This document shows positions 26,160 through 34,131 of a DNA stretch of 64,000 nt, piece by piece. Below the pieces are notes generated by a model. That model was not told the origin of the DNA and did no database searches. It worked only from the letters and a program-made list of their open reading frames with translations. Both the position numbers and the translations under genes were made by a program. Source of the DNA: QQUJ01 sp050287605 (GTDB taxonomy: Bacteria; Pseudomonadota; Gammaproteobacteria; QQUJ01); assembly GCA_050287605.1 (NCBI GenBank), contig JBNKCG010000081.1:1-64000 (forward strand), in the 5' to 3' direction. Every line of letters begins with the position of its first letter. Within the stretch, counting starts at the first letter, position 1.

Positions 26160-27399
26160 TCCCATAGTCATCGCCGCAGTCGCCGCCGCGGTCGGCCTGC
26201 TGCTGGGCTGGCTGCTCGCCCAGATCCCCATGCAGCGCCTGCGCCGGCGTAACTCGGAGATCGAGACCCGCCTCGCCCTCGAGCACGAGAAGAGCGCCGA
26301 ACGCCAGCAGACCCTGGAGCAGGCACGCCAGCAATTGAGCGACAGCTTCAGCGCTCTCTCCGCCCAAGCCCTGCGCGCCAACAACGAGCAGTTCCTCAAA
26401 CTGGCGCGCGAAAACCTGCGTCAGTATCAGGTGCAGGCGCAGGCCGATCTGAGCGAAAAGGAAAAGGCCATCGAAGGGCTGGTGCGCCCCATCCGCGAGA
26501 CCCTGGAGAAGACCGAGCAGCAGATCCGCCTGATGGAGAAAGAGCGCAAGGAAGCCCACGGCTCCCTCACCACCTTTCTCCAAGGTATGACCCAGACCCA
26601 GCAGCAACTGCAGGCGGAGACGCGTAAGCTGGTTCAGGCGCTGCGTCGTCCCGAGGTGCGCGGCCAGTGGGGCGAACTGACTCTGCGGCGCTTGGCCGAA
26701 TTGGCCGGCATGGTGGAGCATTGCGACTTCTTCGAGCAGGAGACCCAGGGCGGCGGCGAAGGCGCCCAACGCCCCGACATGATCATCCGCATGCCCGACG
26801 CGCGCGAGATCGTGGTGGACGTGAAGACCCCGCTCGATGCCTACCTCTCCGCGGTGGAGGCGGTGGAGGATGCCGACCGGCGTCGGGCCCTGGAACGCCA
26901 CGCGCGCAAGGTGCGCGAACGGGTGCGCGAGCTGGCCGCCAAGAGCTACTGGGACCAGTTCAAGAACGCCCCCGACTTCGTGGTGCTGTTCATCCCCGGC
27001 GAACAGTTTCTGAGCGCCGCCCTGGAGCTGGACCCGGCGCTGTTGGAGGATGCGCTGCGCCAGAAGGTGATCCTCGCCACCCCCACCAGTTTCATCGCCC
27101 TGCTGCGCGCCGTGGCCTACGGCTGGCGGCAACTGGCCCTGGCGGAAAACGCCGAGCGCATCCGCGAAACCGGCGAAGAGCTCTACAAGCGCTTGGTTAC
27201 CTTCACCGACCACCTGGCTCGCGTCGGCCGCAGTCTGGGTGGCAGCGTCGACGCCTACAACCGCGCCGTCGGTTCCTTGGAGCGCTCGGTGCTGCCCGGC
27301 GCCCGGCGCTTCACCGAGATGGGCATCAGCAGCGGCAAAAAGGCGATCGAGACGCTGGAACCGATCGAACAGGGGATACGCAAACCGGAGAGCGAATAG
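26152..27399 (+). CDS. rmuC: DNA recombination protein RmuC
   Basis: 415 aa. Starts GTG inside the preceding gene. An N-terminal membrane segment (4-25) is followed by a long coiled coil (about 30-160) and then the nuclease-like RmuC domain with RGQWGELTLRRLAELAGMVEHCDF and PDMIIRMPD...VVDVKTPLDAY. The motif D-x(n)-DVK recalls a restriction-endonuclease-type core. RmuC reduces rearrangements at inverted repeats in E. coli; the biochemical activity is still unclear. Confidence 0.93.
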   Translation: MPDPIVIAAVAAAVGLLLGWLLAQIPMQRLRRRNSEIETRLALEHEKSAERQQTLEQARQQLSDSFSALSAQALRANNEQFLKLARENLRQYQVQAQADLSEKEKAIEGLVRPIRETLEKTEQQIRLMEKERKEAHGSLTTFLQGMTQTQQQLQAETRKLVQALRRPEVRGQWGELTLRRLAELAGMVEHCDFFEQETQGGGEGAQRPDMIIRMPDAREIVVDVKTPLDAYLSAVEAVEDADRRRALERHARKVRERVRELAAKSYWDQFKNAPDFVVLFIPGEQFLSAALELDPALLEDALRQKVILATPTSFIALLRAVAYGWRQLALAENAERIRETGEELYKRLVTFTDHLARVGRSLGGSVDAYNRAVGSLERSVLPGARRFTEMGISSGKKAIETLEPIEQGIRKPESE

Positions 27400-27401
27400 G
27401 T

Positions 27402-27599
27402 CTACTCTTTGATGATGCGTCTGGTCTCTTCGTAGATCTCTTTGGCCTTGTCGGCTGCCGCCTTGGCCTTTTCCGTGACCGGGTCATCGGCGAAGGGATT
27501 GCTCAGCAACGGTCGCTGCTTGCCAATGTTCATACCCAGCCCGATGCCGATGACGAGACCGATGATCAGCCCCAGCACGGTGTATTTGATGGCCTTCAT
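27402..27599 (-). CDS. Small YtxH-like membrane protein
   Basis: 65 aa, convergent with rmuC (2 nt between the stops). One transmembrane helix (about 4-26, rich in Gly with GxxxG spacing) is followed by a charged amphipathic helix full of Lys, Ala and Glu. GGGAGG lies in front of the ATG at 27599; a longer frame upstream has no such site. I do not recognise a function. It could be a small stress or envelope protein. Confidence 0.7.
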   Translation of the reverse strand: MKAIKYTVLGLIIGLVIGIGLGMNIGKQRPLLSNPFADDPVTEKAKAAADKAKEIYEETRRIIKE

Positions 27600-27655
27600 G
27601 TTCGCCTCCCGATGAACTGTGGTGCATAAGCTAGCACAGCCTGAGCCGGCGCCCC

Positions 27656-28486
27656 ATGCAGGACCTGCCCGATTCCATCGAACCTGCACCGCGCCCGGGT
27701 AGCATCAACTACTACTGCCTGGTGTTCACGCCGCGCCCACACCGGGCGTTCGGTCAAGCGCTCTACGCGCTGTGCCGCGAGCTGGACTCGGCACGCGATG
27801 CCAGCGACCCGGGCATTGCGCGACTCAAGCTCCAGTGGTGGCGCGAAGAACTGCTGCGAAGCGCCGCCGGCGAGGCGCGCCACCCCATCACCCGCCAGCT
27901 CGGCACTGCAACCACCGTGGGGTTGGGAGCGCTGGATGCCGCAGTCGAACAGCGTGAGCGCGAACTCGCCCACGACGCTCTGGGGAGCGAAACCGAGTTC
28001 GATGCCTGGGCAGTGCGAGGAACAGGTTCCGTGCTCACCCTTTGGGCGCGTCGCCTGGGCGGCGCGGCAGAATCGGAGTGGCAAGCCAGTCTGCAAGCAC
28101 TGGTACGAGCGCTACACCGTCTCGACACGCTGCGCCGTACTGCACCTGCGGCGCGCCGCGGCATCGCGCTGCACCCGACGCAACGCTTGGCGGAATTTGC
28201 CGTGGACTTGGCGATGCTGGGCGCGGCGCAACCCCCCGCTTCCGTGCAAGCGCTGATCGCCCGCCAACGCCAGATCGCCCGCGATGAGCTGGAGCTGGCA
28301 CTACGGCAGTGGCCGACCGCCCAGCGGCAGGCGCACCTGCCATTGCTGGTGTTGGGCGACCTGCGTCACGCCACACTGCTGGAGCAGGATCGGCACGGTA
28401 CTGTGCGCAGTGACCAACGGGTGACACTGACGCCGCTGCGCAAACTGTGGCGTGGTTGGCAGCGCGTGCGGCGTGAGCGCGATTGA
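27656..28486 (+). CDS. Squalene/phytoene synthase-fold protein with a degraded second Asp motif
   Basis: 276 aa. The first motif region ALCRELDSARDASDP keeps D44 and D48, and KLQWWREEL (58-66) is the standard next segment of the squalene/phytoene synthase family. The second Asp-rich motif is absent: where QxxNxxRDxxED should stand (about 148-170) I read ALHRLDTLRRTAPAARRG, before the family-like GIALHP. The protein is therefore likely not a normal prenyl synthase. It may resemble NDUFAF6-type proteins, which use this fold for complex I assembly. The next gene's ATG is 54 nt downstream. Confidence 0.75.
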   Translation: MQDLPDSIEPAPRPGSINYYCLVFTPRPHRAFGQALYALCRELDSARDASDPGIARLKLQWWREELLRSAAGEARHPITRQLGTATTVGLGALDAAVEQRERELAHDALGSETEFDAWAVRGTGSVLTLWARRLGGAAESEWQASLQALVRALHRLDTLRRTAPAARRGIALHPTQRLAEFAVDLAMLGAAQPPASVQALIARQRQIARDELELALRQWPTAQRQAHLPLLVLGDLRHATLLEQDRHGTVRSDQRVTLTPLRKLWRGWQRVRRERD

Positions 28487-28539
28487 CTCGTACGCTACAA
28501 TGCGCCTCGCCGGACCCACCCCCGATTCAAGGAAAATCC

Positions 28540-29301
28540 ATGCGCTGTGACCCCCACTACCAGCCCGCTGCGGACCTGCTCCAGGATCGCATCATTCTCA
28601 TCACCGGTGCCGGAGCCGGTCTCGGCGAAGCGGCCGCTCAAACTTGTGCGCATCACGGCGCCACCGTCATCCTGCTGGGCCGCACCATACGCAAGCTGGA
28701 AAAGGTCTACGACGCCATCTGCTCGGCGGGGGGACCCGAGCCGGCCATCTATCCCATGAATCTGGAGGGTGCCGCGCCCAAGGACTACGAGGACCTGGCC
28801 ACCACCCTCGCCGACGAGTTCGGCCGCCTCGACGGCCTGGTGCACAACGCCGCCCAGCTGGGCACCCTGAGCCCGCTAGATAACGCCGACATCGAGACCT
28901 GGTACAAAGTACTGCAGGTCAACCTCAATGCCCCCTACCTGCTCACCCAGGCGTGCCTGCCGCTGCTGCGCAAGTCGCAGAATGCCTCGGTGGTGTTCGT
29001 CAGCGACGCCGTGGGCCGCAAGGCCAAGGCCTACTGGGGGGCCTACGCGGTGAGCAAGTTCGGGCTCGAGGGGTTGATGCAAGTGCTCGCCGAGGAGACC
29101 GAAACCAACGCCGTCCTGCGCAGCAACAGCTTCGACCCCGGGATACTCAACACCGCGCTGCGCCGCCACGCCTATCCCGCCGAGGACTACACCCGGAACC
29201 CACAACCCGCCGCCGTTGTGACGGGCCTGCTCTACCTGCTGGGACCCGACAGCCAGGGGATCACCGGTCAGAGTTTCGAGTGGCCCGGTGCCGTCGAATA
29301 A
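28540..29301 (+). CDS. YciK-type short-chain dehydrogenase/reductase
   Basis: 253 aa, classical SDR. The cofactor motif TGAGAGLGEAAA is at about residues 22-33, NAAQLG is the family NAG-like segment, catalytic Ser lies in VFVSDAVG and the Tyr/Lys pair in YAVSK. The Ser/Tyr spacing and the MNLEGA region are like E. coli YciK. The substrate is unknown. The ATG at 28540 has AAGGAAA. In Pseudomonas yciK follows mupP; here rmuC, the YtxH-like gene and the squalene-synthase-like gene lie between. Confidence 0.88.
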   Translation: MRCDPHYQPAADLLQDRIILITGAGAGLGEAAAQTCAHHGATVILLGRTIRKLEKVYDAICSAGGPEPAIYPMNLEGAAPKDYEDLATTLADEFGRLDGLVHNAAQLGTLSPLDNADIETWYKVLQVNLNAPYLLTQACLPLLRKSQNASVVFVSDAVGRKAKAYWGAYAVSKFGLEGLMQVLAEETETNAVLRSNSFDPGILNTALRRHAYPAEDYTRNPQPAAVVTGLLYLLGPDSQGITGQSFEWPGAVE

Positions 29302-29477
29302 TTGGCACGGCGGCAATAGTCTTCCGCGCCGTTGCCGTCAGCAATTCGTCTCCCGCGCCGATGGCTTCCATCACCGACAATCTATCTCACTGTAATATAT
29401 ATAAAAAATACCCAACCAGGAGTTCTGGCATGGAATTGGCTAGGAGTGGCCTAGCAACCAGCTAGCGAGCCAAGCCC
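29302..29477 (+). promoter_or_regulatory. Leader region of the diguanylate cyclase, with AT-rich patch
   Basis: 176 nt. An AT-rich patch (about 29390-29410, taatatatataaaaaata) stands out in a GC-rich region and probably holds the promoter. A small open frame with its own ribosome binding site (29430-29465) follows immediately. Confidence 0.45.
29430..29465 (+). CDS. Possible 11-codon leader peptide before the diguanylate cyclase
   Basis: Frame MELARSGLATS, 36 nt including TAG. AGGAG (29418-29422) lies 7 nt before its ATG, a better ribosome site than that of the cyclase, whose ATG is 12 nt after this stop. The DNA contains three CTAG tetranucleotides, rare in such genomes, and gctagg/cctagc (5-nt loop) can form a hairpin within the frame. 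Translational coupling or attenuation of the cyclase is possible. It could also be chance. Confidence 0.35.
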   Translation: MELARSGLATS

Positions 29478-30389
29478 ATGTCCTTCGAGCTGATCAGCAG
29501 CGACCGCAGAGCCCCCGCCGGGAGACCCGGCGGCCAACACGTTGCGCGCGCGCTCCCCTCGCCCGTTCTCAGCCGTGCCCTGGAGATCACCGGCGCGCTG
29601 CAGACTACCCTCGATCCCCAGCAGGTAATCGAGATCTTCGCCCGCGAGGCTCGCGCCACGGTCGCGTTTGACGGGTTGCGCTTCCGCTACGAACCCATGC
29701 AGATGACCCTGCAGGTCGACCAAATGGCGGCCAACGCGTGCAGTTACAAACTCTCCATCGAAAACGAGTCGTTGGGCGAGATCGTACTCAGCCGCCGCCG
29801 CCGTTTCAGCGACGACGAATTGGCCTCCCTGGAGCATCTGCTGTGCAGCCTGCTCTATCCGTTGCGCAACGCGCTCCAGTACCAGCGCATGGTGCAGTGC
29901 GCGCGGCTCGACCCGCTCACCGGCATACAGAACCGCGCGGCGCTGGACAGCGAGACCGAGCGCCACGTACAGCTCGCCCATCGCCACAAGACCCCGCTGG
30001 CGATGATTGTCATCGACATCGATCACTTCAAGAACATCAACGACACCTACGGCCACACCTTCGGCGATCTGGTGTTGCGCGTGCTGGCGCAAAGGGTCTC
30101 GCGCTGCATGCGCACCTCCGACCACATATTTCGGTTCGGCGGCGAGGAGTTCGTTCTGCTGCTGCCCAGTACCGACTTGGACGGCGCCCGATTGCTGGCG
30201 GAACGCATTCGCGAGACCCTGGATGCGCATCCGGTCACCCAGGGCGACAAACAGGCAACCGTCACCGTTTCGATGGGCGTCGCCAACCTGCGGCCCAACG
30301 AACGCAGCGACGGCCTGTTCGAGCGCGCCGACTCCGCCCTCTACGAAGCCAAGAACGCAGGTCGCAATCGCGTCACGGTCGCCGCCTGA
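29478..30389 (+). CDS. Diguanylate cyclase with N-terminal GAF-like domain
   Basis: 303 aa, apparently cytosolic: no membrane segment. An N-terminal domain (about 28-135) looks like a GAF-type sensor. The GGDEF domain (about 140-303) carries DIDHFKNINDTYGH and GGEEF at 221-225, a catalytically competent active site. RTSD (212-215) is exactly five residues before it and forms the inhibitory I-site, so feedback by c-di-GMP is expected. No EAL domain follows. The start at 29478 has only a weak ribosome site and could be coupled to the mini-ORF. Confidence 0.88.
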   Translation: MSFELISSDRRAPAGRPGGQHVARALPSPVLSRALEITGALQTTLDPQQVIEIFAREARATVAFDGLRFRYEPMQMTLQVDQMAANACSYKLSIENESLGEIVLSRRRRFSDDELASLEHLLCSLLYPLRNALQYQRMVQCARLDPLTGIQNRAALDSETERHVQLAHRHKTPLAMIVIDIDHFKNINDTYGHTFGDLVLRVLAQRVSRCMRTSDHIFRFGGEEFVLLLPSTDLDGARLLAERIRETLDAHPVTQGDKQATVTVSMGVANLRPNERSDGLFERADSALYEAKNAGRNRVTVAA

Positions 30390-30470
30390 TCGCTCCTAAC
30401 CCGCAGCGCGATCCCCACGCGCCGCCACGCTCCTCTATACTGACGGCCTCCACAAGGGGGGCTTCGCACC

Positions 30471-31100
30471 ATGCTTGAAACCGCTGTCGTGGCCTTCACC
30501 ACGCTGTTTGCCACTATCGGTCCCATCGACGTCGCCGCGATGTTCGCCGCCTTGACCACGCGTCACCCGGCCGCAATGCGGCGTTCCATGGCGTTGCGTG
30601 GTATCGCCATCGCCGGCGGCATTTTGCTACTGTTCGCGCTCTCTGGCGGCACGCTGCTCGAACACCTCGGGATCTCGCTCGCCGCGCTGCGCACCGCCGG
30701 TGGCATCCTGCTGCTGCTGATCGGCATCGAGATGGTCTTCGCGCGTACCTCGGGCGGGGTTTCCACCACCGCCGACGAGGCCGAAGAGGCCACCGCCAAG
30801 GCCGATATCGCGGTGTTCCCCCTGGCGACGCCGTTGCTGGCCGGGCCCGGCGCCATGGGCGCCATCATTCTTCTGATGGCCAACGCGGAAGGTGATTTCG
30901 CGCGCGAAACCATCGTGATCGCCATGTTGTTCGCAGTCCTCGCCATCAGCTTCCTTGCCCTGTTGGGCGCCGCGCAGTTGCAACGGGTATTGGGCGTCAC
31001 CGGCATGCACGTGGTGAGCCGCATCTTCGGCGTACTGCTTTCGGCGCTGGCGGTTCAATTCATCTTCGACGGTATCGCCGCCAGCGGGCTGTTGGGCTGA
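30471..31100 (+). CDS. MarC-family membrane protein
   Basis: 209 aa, six hydrophobic segments. The starting LETAVVAFTTLFATIGPIDVAAMF and GGILLLLIGIEMVF segments, followed by AVFPLATPLLAGPGAMG, are the family signature. Despite the name, the E. coli protein is not proven to give multiple antibiotic resistance; the role is unknown. A TATACT sequence (30436-30441) 30 nt upstream could be a -10 box, with no clear -35. It converges with the slipin gene. Confidence 0.85.
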   Translation: MLETAVVAFTTLFATIGPIDVAAMFAALTTRHPAAMRRSMALRGIAIAGGILLLFALSGGTLLEHLGISLAALRTAGGILLLLIGIEMVFARTSGGVSTTADEAEEATAKADIAVFPLATPLLAGPGAMGAIILLMANAEGDFARETIVIAMLFAVLAISFLALLGAAQLQRVLGVTGMHVVSRIFGVLLSALAVQFIFDGIAASGLLG

Positions 31101-31119
31101 TCCGGGGGATTCGCGGCGC

Positions 31120-31914
31120 TCAGCGCTCGGGCGTCGACTGCGGCCCTCGACCGGCATCGGGGTTCAGCCCCCTGATCAGGTGTCCCATCAACTCCACCGG
31201 CAGCGGGAACACGATGGTGGAGCTGCGATCGTTGGCGGATATGTCGATCAGGGTTTGCATGTAGCGCAGGGTGAGTGCCTCGCTTTGCTGCGCCAGCACC
31301 TTGGCCGCTTCCATCAGCTTCTGCGACGCCTGCAACTCGCCCTCGGCGTTGATCACCTTGGCGCGCCGCATGCGTTCGGCTTCGGCCTGTTTGGCGATGG
31401 CGCGGATCATGCTCTCGTCCAGATCCACGTGCTTGATCTCCACGTTGGCCACTTTGATACCCCAGCCGTCGGTCTGCTTGTCGAGAATCTGCTGGATGTC
31501 GCGATTGAGTTTGTCGCGCTCGGAGAGCATTTCGTCCAGCTCGTGCTGTCCCAGCACCGAGCGTAGCGTGGTCTGCGCCAACTGGCTGGTGGCGGCAAGA
31601 AAGTTCTCCACCTGGATGATGGCACGCTCCGGATCGATGACCCGGAAGTAGACCACGGCGTTGACCTTGACCGAGACGTTGTCGCGCGAGATGACGTCCT
31701 GGGTGGGTACATCCAGCACGATGGTGCGCAGATCCACCCGCACCATGGCCTGAATGCCCGGCACGATGACGATCAGTCCCGGCCCTTTCACTTTCCAAAA
31801 ACGTCCCAGCAGGAACACCACGCCGCGTTCATATTCGCGCAGAATGCGCAGCGACGAAAACAGCAGCAACAGCAGCAATACGACGGCGATGTAGATCGCG
31901 TAGGAACCGATCAT
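31120..31914 (-). CDS. Slipin (SPFH/stomatin family) protein
   Basis: 264 aa. An N-terminal membrane segment (about 5-22), then LREYERGVVFLLGRF and an SPFH domain (about 25-180), then an AEAERMRRAKVINAEGE helix typical of slipins. The ATG at 31914 overlaps the NfeD stop (ATGA) and has AAGGAGG before it. Slipins form ring-like membrane scaffolds, and NfeD-type proteins are their partners, sometimes with proteolytic activity. The C-terminal tail (230-264) has no clear motif. Confidence 0.92.
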   Translation of the reverse strand: MIGSYAIYIAVVLLLLLLFSSLRILREYERGVVFLLGRFWKVKGPGLIVIVPGIQAMVRVDLRTIVLDVPTQDVISRDNVSVKVNAVVYFRVIDPERAIIQVENFLAATSQLAQTTLRSVLGQHELDEMLSERDKLNRDIQQILDKQTDGWGIKVANVEIKHVDLDESMIRAIAKQAEAERMRRAKVINAEGELQASQKLMEAAKVLAQQSEALTLRYMQTLIDISANDRSSTIVFPLPVELMGHLIRGLNPDAGRGPQSTPER

Positions 31915-33314
31915 GGTGTCTCCTCCTTGTGCGGGGTAACCCGCAGTTTCAAACCTTCGCGGGCGACGACCCGTACCGGCTCGCCGCGCTTCACTGGCGC
32001 GTCGGTAGCGGCATCCCAAGCCTCGCCGCGAATCGAGACCCGGCCGTCACCGTCGAAATCTTCCAACGCCTCGCCGGTCCAGCCGATCAGCCCTTCGCTG
32101 CCACTCACTACCGGACGTCGCCGCGCCTTGAGGGCAAGACCCACCACGGTGGCAAAAAAGGCGAAACTGGTCAGCGCTACCGCACCGATCAGCGTCCGCG
32201 ATACCTCGTAGCCCTGCGCGCCGGTATCGAACAACAGGATCGATCCGATCACGAAGGCCACCACGCCGCCGATCCCCAGCGCGCCGAAGCTGGGAACGAA
32301 CGCCTCCACCACCATGAAAGCAATGCCCAATACCAGTAGAGCCAAACCGGCGTAGTTGATGGGCAACACCTGAAAGGCGAACAACGCCACCAACAGGCAG
32401 ATGGCACCGATGACACCGGGCGCGACGAAACCGGGGTTGTAGAACTCGAAAAATAGCCCGTAGATGCCCATTAGCATCAGGATGTAGGCGACGTTGGGGT
32501 TGGTGATGACGCTCAGCAGTTCGCTGCGCCAATCGGGCTCGATCTCCTCGATGCGCGCATCAGCGGTATGCAAGGTACGCTCGCCATCCCCCATCCGTAC
32601 GGCGCGGCCGTCGACCGCCTTGAGCAGCGCACCGAGGTCGCGGGCGACGAGATCCACCACCTTCATCTTGAGCGCCTCGTCCGCGGGCAGGCTGGCGGCC
32701 TCGCGTACGGCGCGCTCCGCCCACTCGGCGTTGCGCCCGCGCAGCTGGGCCAAACCGCGGATGTAGGCGACCGCATCGTTCACCATCTTGTGCTGCATGG
32801 TGTCGCCCGCGGGGACCGGCGGCGGTTTCTCCGCCTCCTTTTCGTTCTTCGCTGCCGGTTTGTCGGCGGCGGGCCGATCGCTGCGCTCGGGCTGCGAGGC
32901 GGGAGCCGGGCTCGCGGGCGTGCCGATCTGCACCGGCGTAGCGGCCCCCAGGTTGGTGGCGGGCGCCATGGCAGCGATGTGGCTGGCGTAGAGGATATAA
33001 GTCCCGGCGCTAGCCGCCCGCGCTCCGCTGGGGGCCACGTAACCGATAACCGGCACCGGGGAGTTGAGGATCGCCTGGATGATGTCGCGCATGGCCGTAT
33101 CCAGACCGCCGGGCGTATCCATGCGCAATACCACCGCCTCCGCACCTGCGTCGGCTGCCCGCACTAGGCCACGGGTCACGAAATCGCTGGTAGCGGGGCC
33201 GATGGCACCGTGCACGGTCAGCACGAACACCGTGGACTGACCGGTATCCGCACCCGGGGCGAGCAGCGGTAGCCCCAGCAGCAGGGCGATTACCCAATGG
33301 CGTAGCCGGATCAT
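31911..33314 (-). CDS. NfeD-type membrane serine protease
   Basis: 467 aa. Signal sequence (1-21), then a ClpP-like serine protease domain with MDTPGGLD (65-72) and ASAGTYI (S102 is the likely nucleophile). A 30-residue Ala/Pro/Lys-rich low-complexity stretch interrupts it; four to five membrane helices (about 240-375) and a C-terminal OB-fold NfeD domain with GEALEDFDGDGRVSIRGE follow. It cleaves stomatin-like substrates in archaeal relatives. The start at 33314 gives a good signal peptide; an ATG at 33332 adds six residues. Overlaps slipin by 4 nt. Confidence 0.9.
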   Translation of the reverse strand: MIRLRHWVIALLLGLPLLAPGADTGQSTVFVLTVHGAIGPATSDFVTRGLVRAADAGAEAVVLRMDTPGGLDTAMRDIIQAILNSPVPVIGYVAPSGARAASAGTYILYASHIAAMAPATNLGAATPVQIGTPASPAPASQPERSDRPAADKPAAKNEKEAEKPPPVPAGDTMQHKMVNDAVAYIRGLAQLRGRNAEWAERAVREAASLPADEALKMKVVDLVARDLGALLKAVDGRAVRMGDGERTLHTADARIEEIEPDWRSELLSVITNPNVAYILMLMGIYGLFFEFYNPGFVAPGVIGAICLLVALFAFQVLPINYAGLALLVLGIAFMVVEAFVPSFGALGIGGVVAFVIGSILLFDTGAQGYEVSRTLIGAVALTSFAFFATVVGLALKARRRPVVSGSEGLIGWTGEALEDFDGDGRVSIRGEAWDAATDAPVKRGEPVRVVAREGLKLRVTPHKEETP

Positions 33315-33465
33315 GTTCACATCATGGACCATGATGGCGTATCCGGCCTGTCCGATGGGGTGCCAGTGCCGGGAGTGCGGTGGCCGACGCGGCGCCGGCT
33401 CCGACGCAATAAACAACTCTAATAATATCTTCTATCTTATTGTTATTTATTGCTTTACAGTAAGT
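33315..33465 (-). promoter_or_regulatory. AT-rich intergenic region upstream of nfeD
   Basis: 151 nt between the glycosylase stop and nfeD. The part 33409-33470 is strikingly AT-rich (runs such as taataatatctt, ttattgttatttattgc), very unlike the surrounding DNA, and contains a gtttaaac palindrome. It probably drives nfeD-slipin. I cannot fix -35/-10 boxes. Confidence 0.4.
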
Positions 33466-34131
33466 TTAAACCCCATATTTCCGGCACTTCACGCTGAGCG
33501 CGCAATCGGCACAGTGGGGGCGCGACCGGCAGGCAACTTTGGCGTGCCGGACGATCAGGGCATGGTACTGATTGAAGCGCGGGATGTCGGGCCCCAGGGT
33601 CTGCTCGAAGTGGTGGCGCAACGACTCGTAGCCGGCGTGGGCGTCCAGCAGTCCCAGGCGCGAGAAGATCCGACGCGTGTAAGCGTCGATGACGAAGACC
33701 GGGCGCTGGAAGGCGTAGAGCAGGATCGCATCGGCGGTCTCCGGCCCGATGCCTTTGACGCCCAACAACCCGGCGCGCAGCCGATCCGTGGACCAGCGAC
33801 ACAGACTCGTCAGCCCGCCCTGATCGAGCAACCACTCGCAGAAGTGCACTAGACGCTCGGCTTTGACGTTGAAATAGCCGGAGGGACGCAGGCATTGCGC
33901 TAGGGCATCGCGCTCCACCGTAACGACGGCCTGTGGCGTCAGCCAGCCCGCTTGTTTCAGGTTGGCGATGGCCTGTTCGACGTTCGTCCACGCCGTGTTC
34001 TGCGTCAGTATGGCGCCCACCATCACTTCAAAAGGAGTCTCACCCGGCCACCAGTGTTGGGGACCGTAAGCAGCGTCGAGCAAGTGGTAGACGTGATGAA
34101 ACGGTGTTTGCGGCGGGGCGCCGCGGCTCAC
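33466..34131 (-). CDS. Endonuclease III-family DNA glycosylase (HhH-GPD), lyase Lys replaced
   Basis: 221 aa. The helix-hairpin-helix reads LLGVKGIGPETADAIL (122-137) and the catalytic Asp is D149 in VIDAYTRR. At the position of the E. coli Nth lyase Lys120 there is E131, so it should be a monofunctional glycosylase, as in the MagIII-like group. A [4Fe-4S] cluster site is present at C201, C207, C210 and C216 (x5, x2, x5 spacing). GTG start overlaps the rluB stop (GTGA). The base it removes is unknown; alkylated purines are a guess. Confidence 0.85.
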   Translation of the reverse strand: MSRGAPPQTPFHHVYHLLDAAYGPQHWWPGETPFEVMVGAILTQNTAWTNVEQAIANLKQAGWLTPQAVVTVERDALAQCLRPSGYFNVKAERLVHFCEWLLDQGGLTSLCRWSTDRLRAGLLGVKGIGPETADAILLYAFQRPVFVIDAYTRRIFSRLGLLDAHAGYESLRHHFEQTLGPDIPRFNQYHALIVRHAKVACRSRPHCADCALSVKCRKYGV

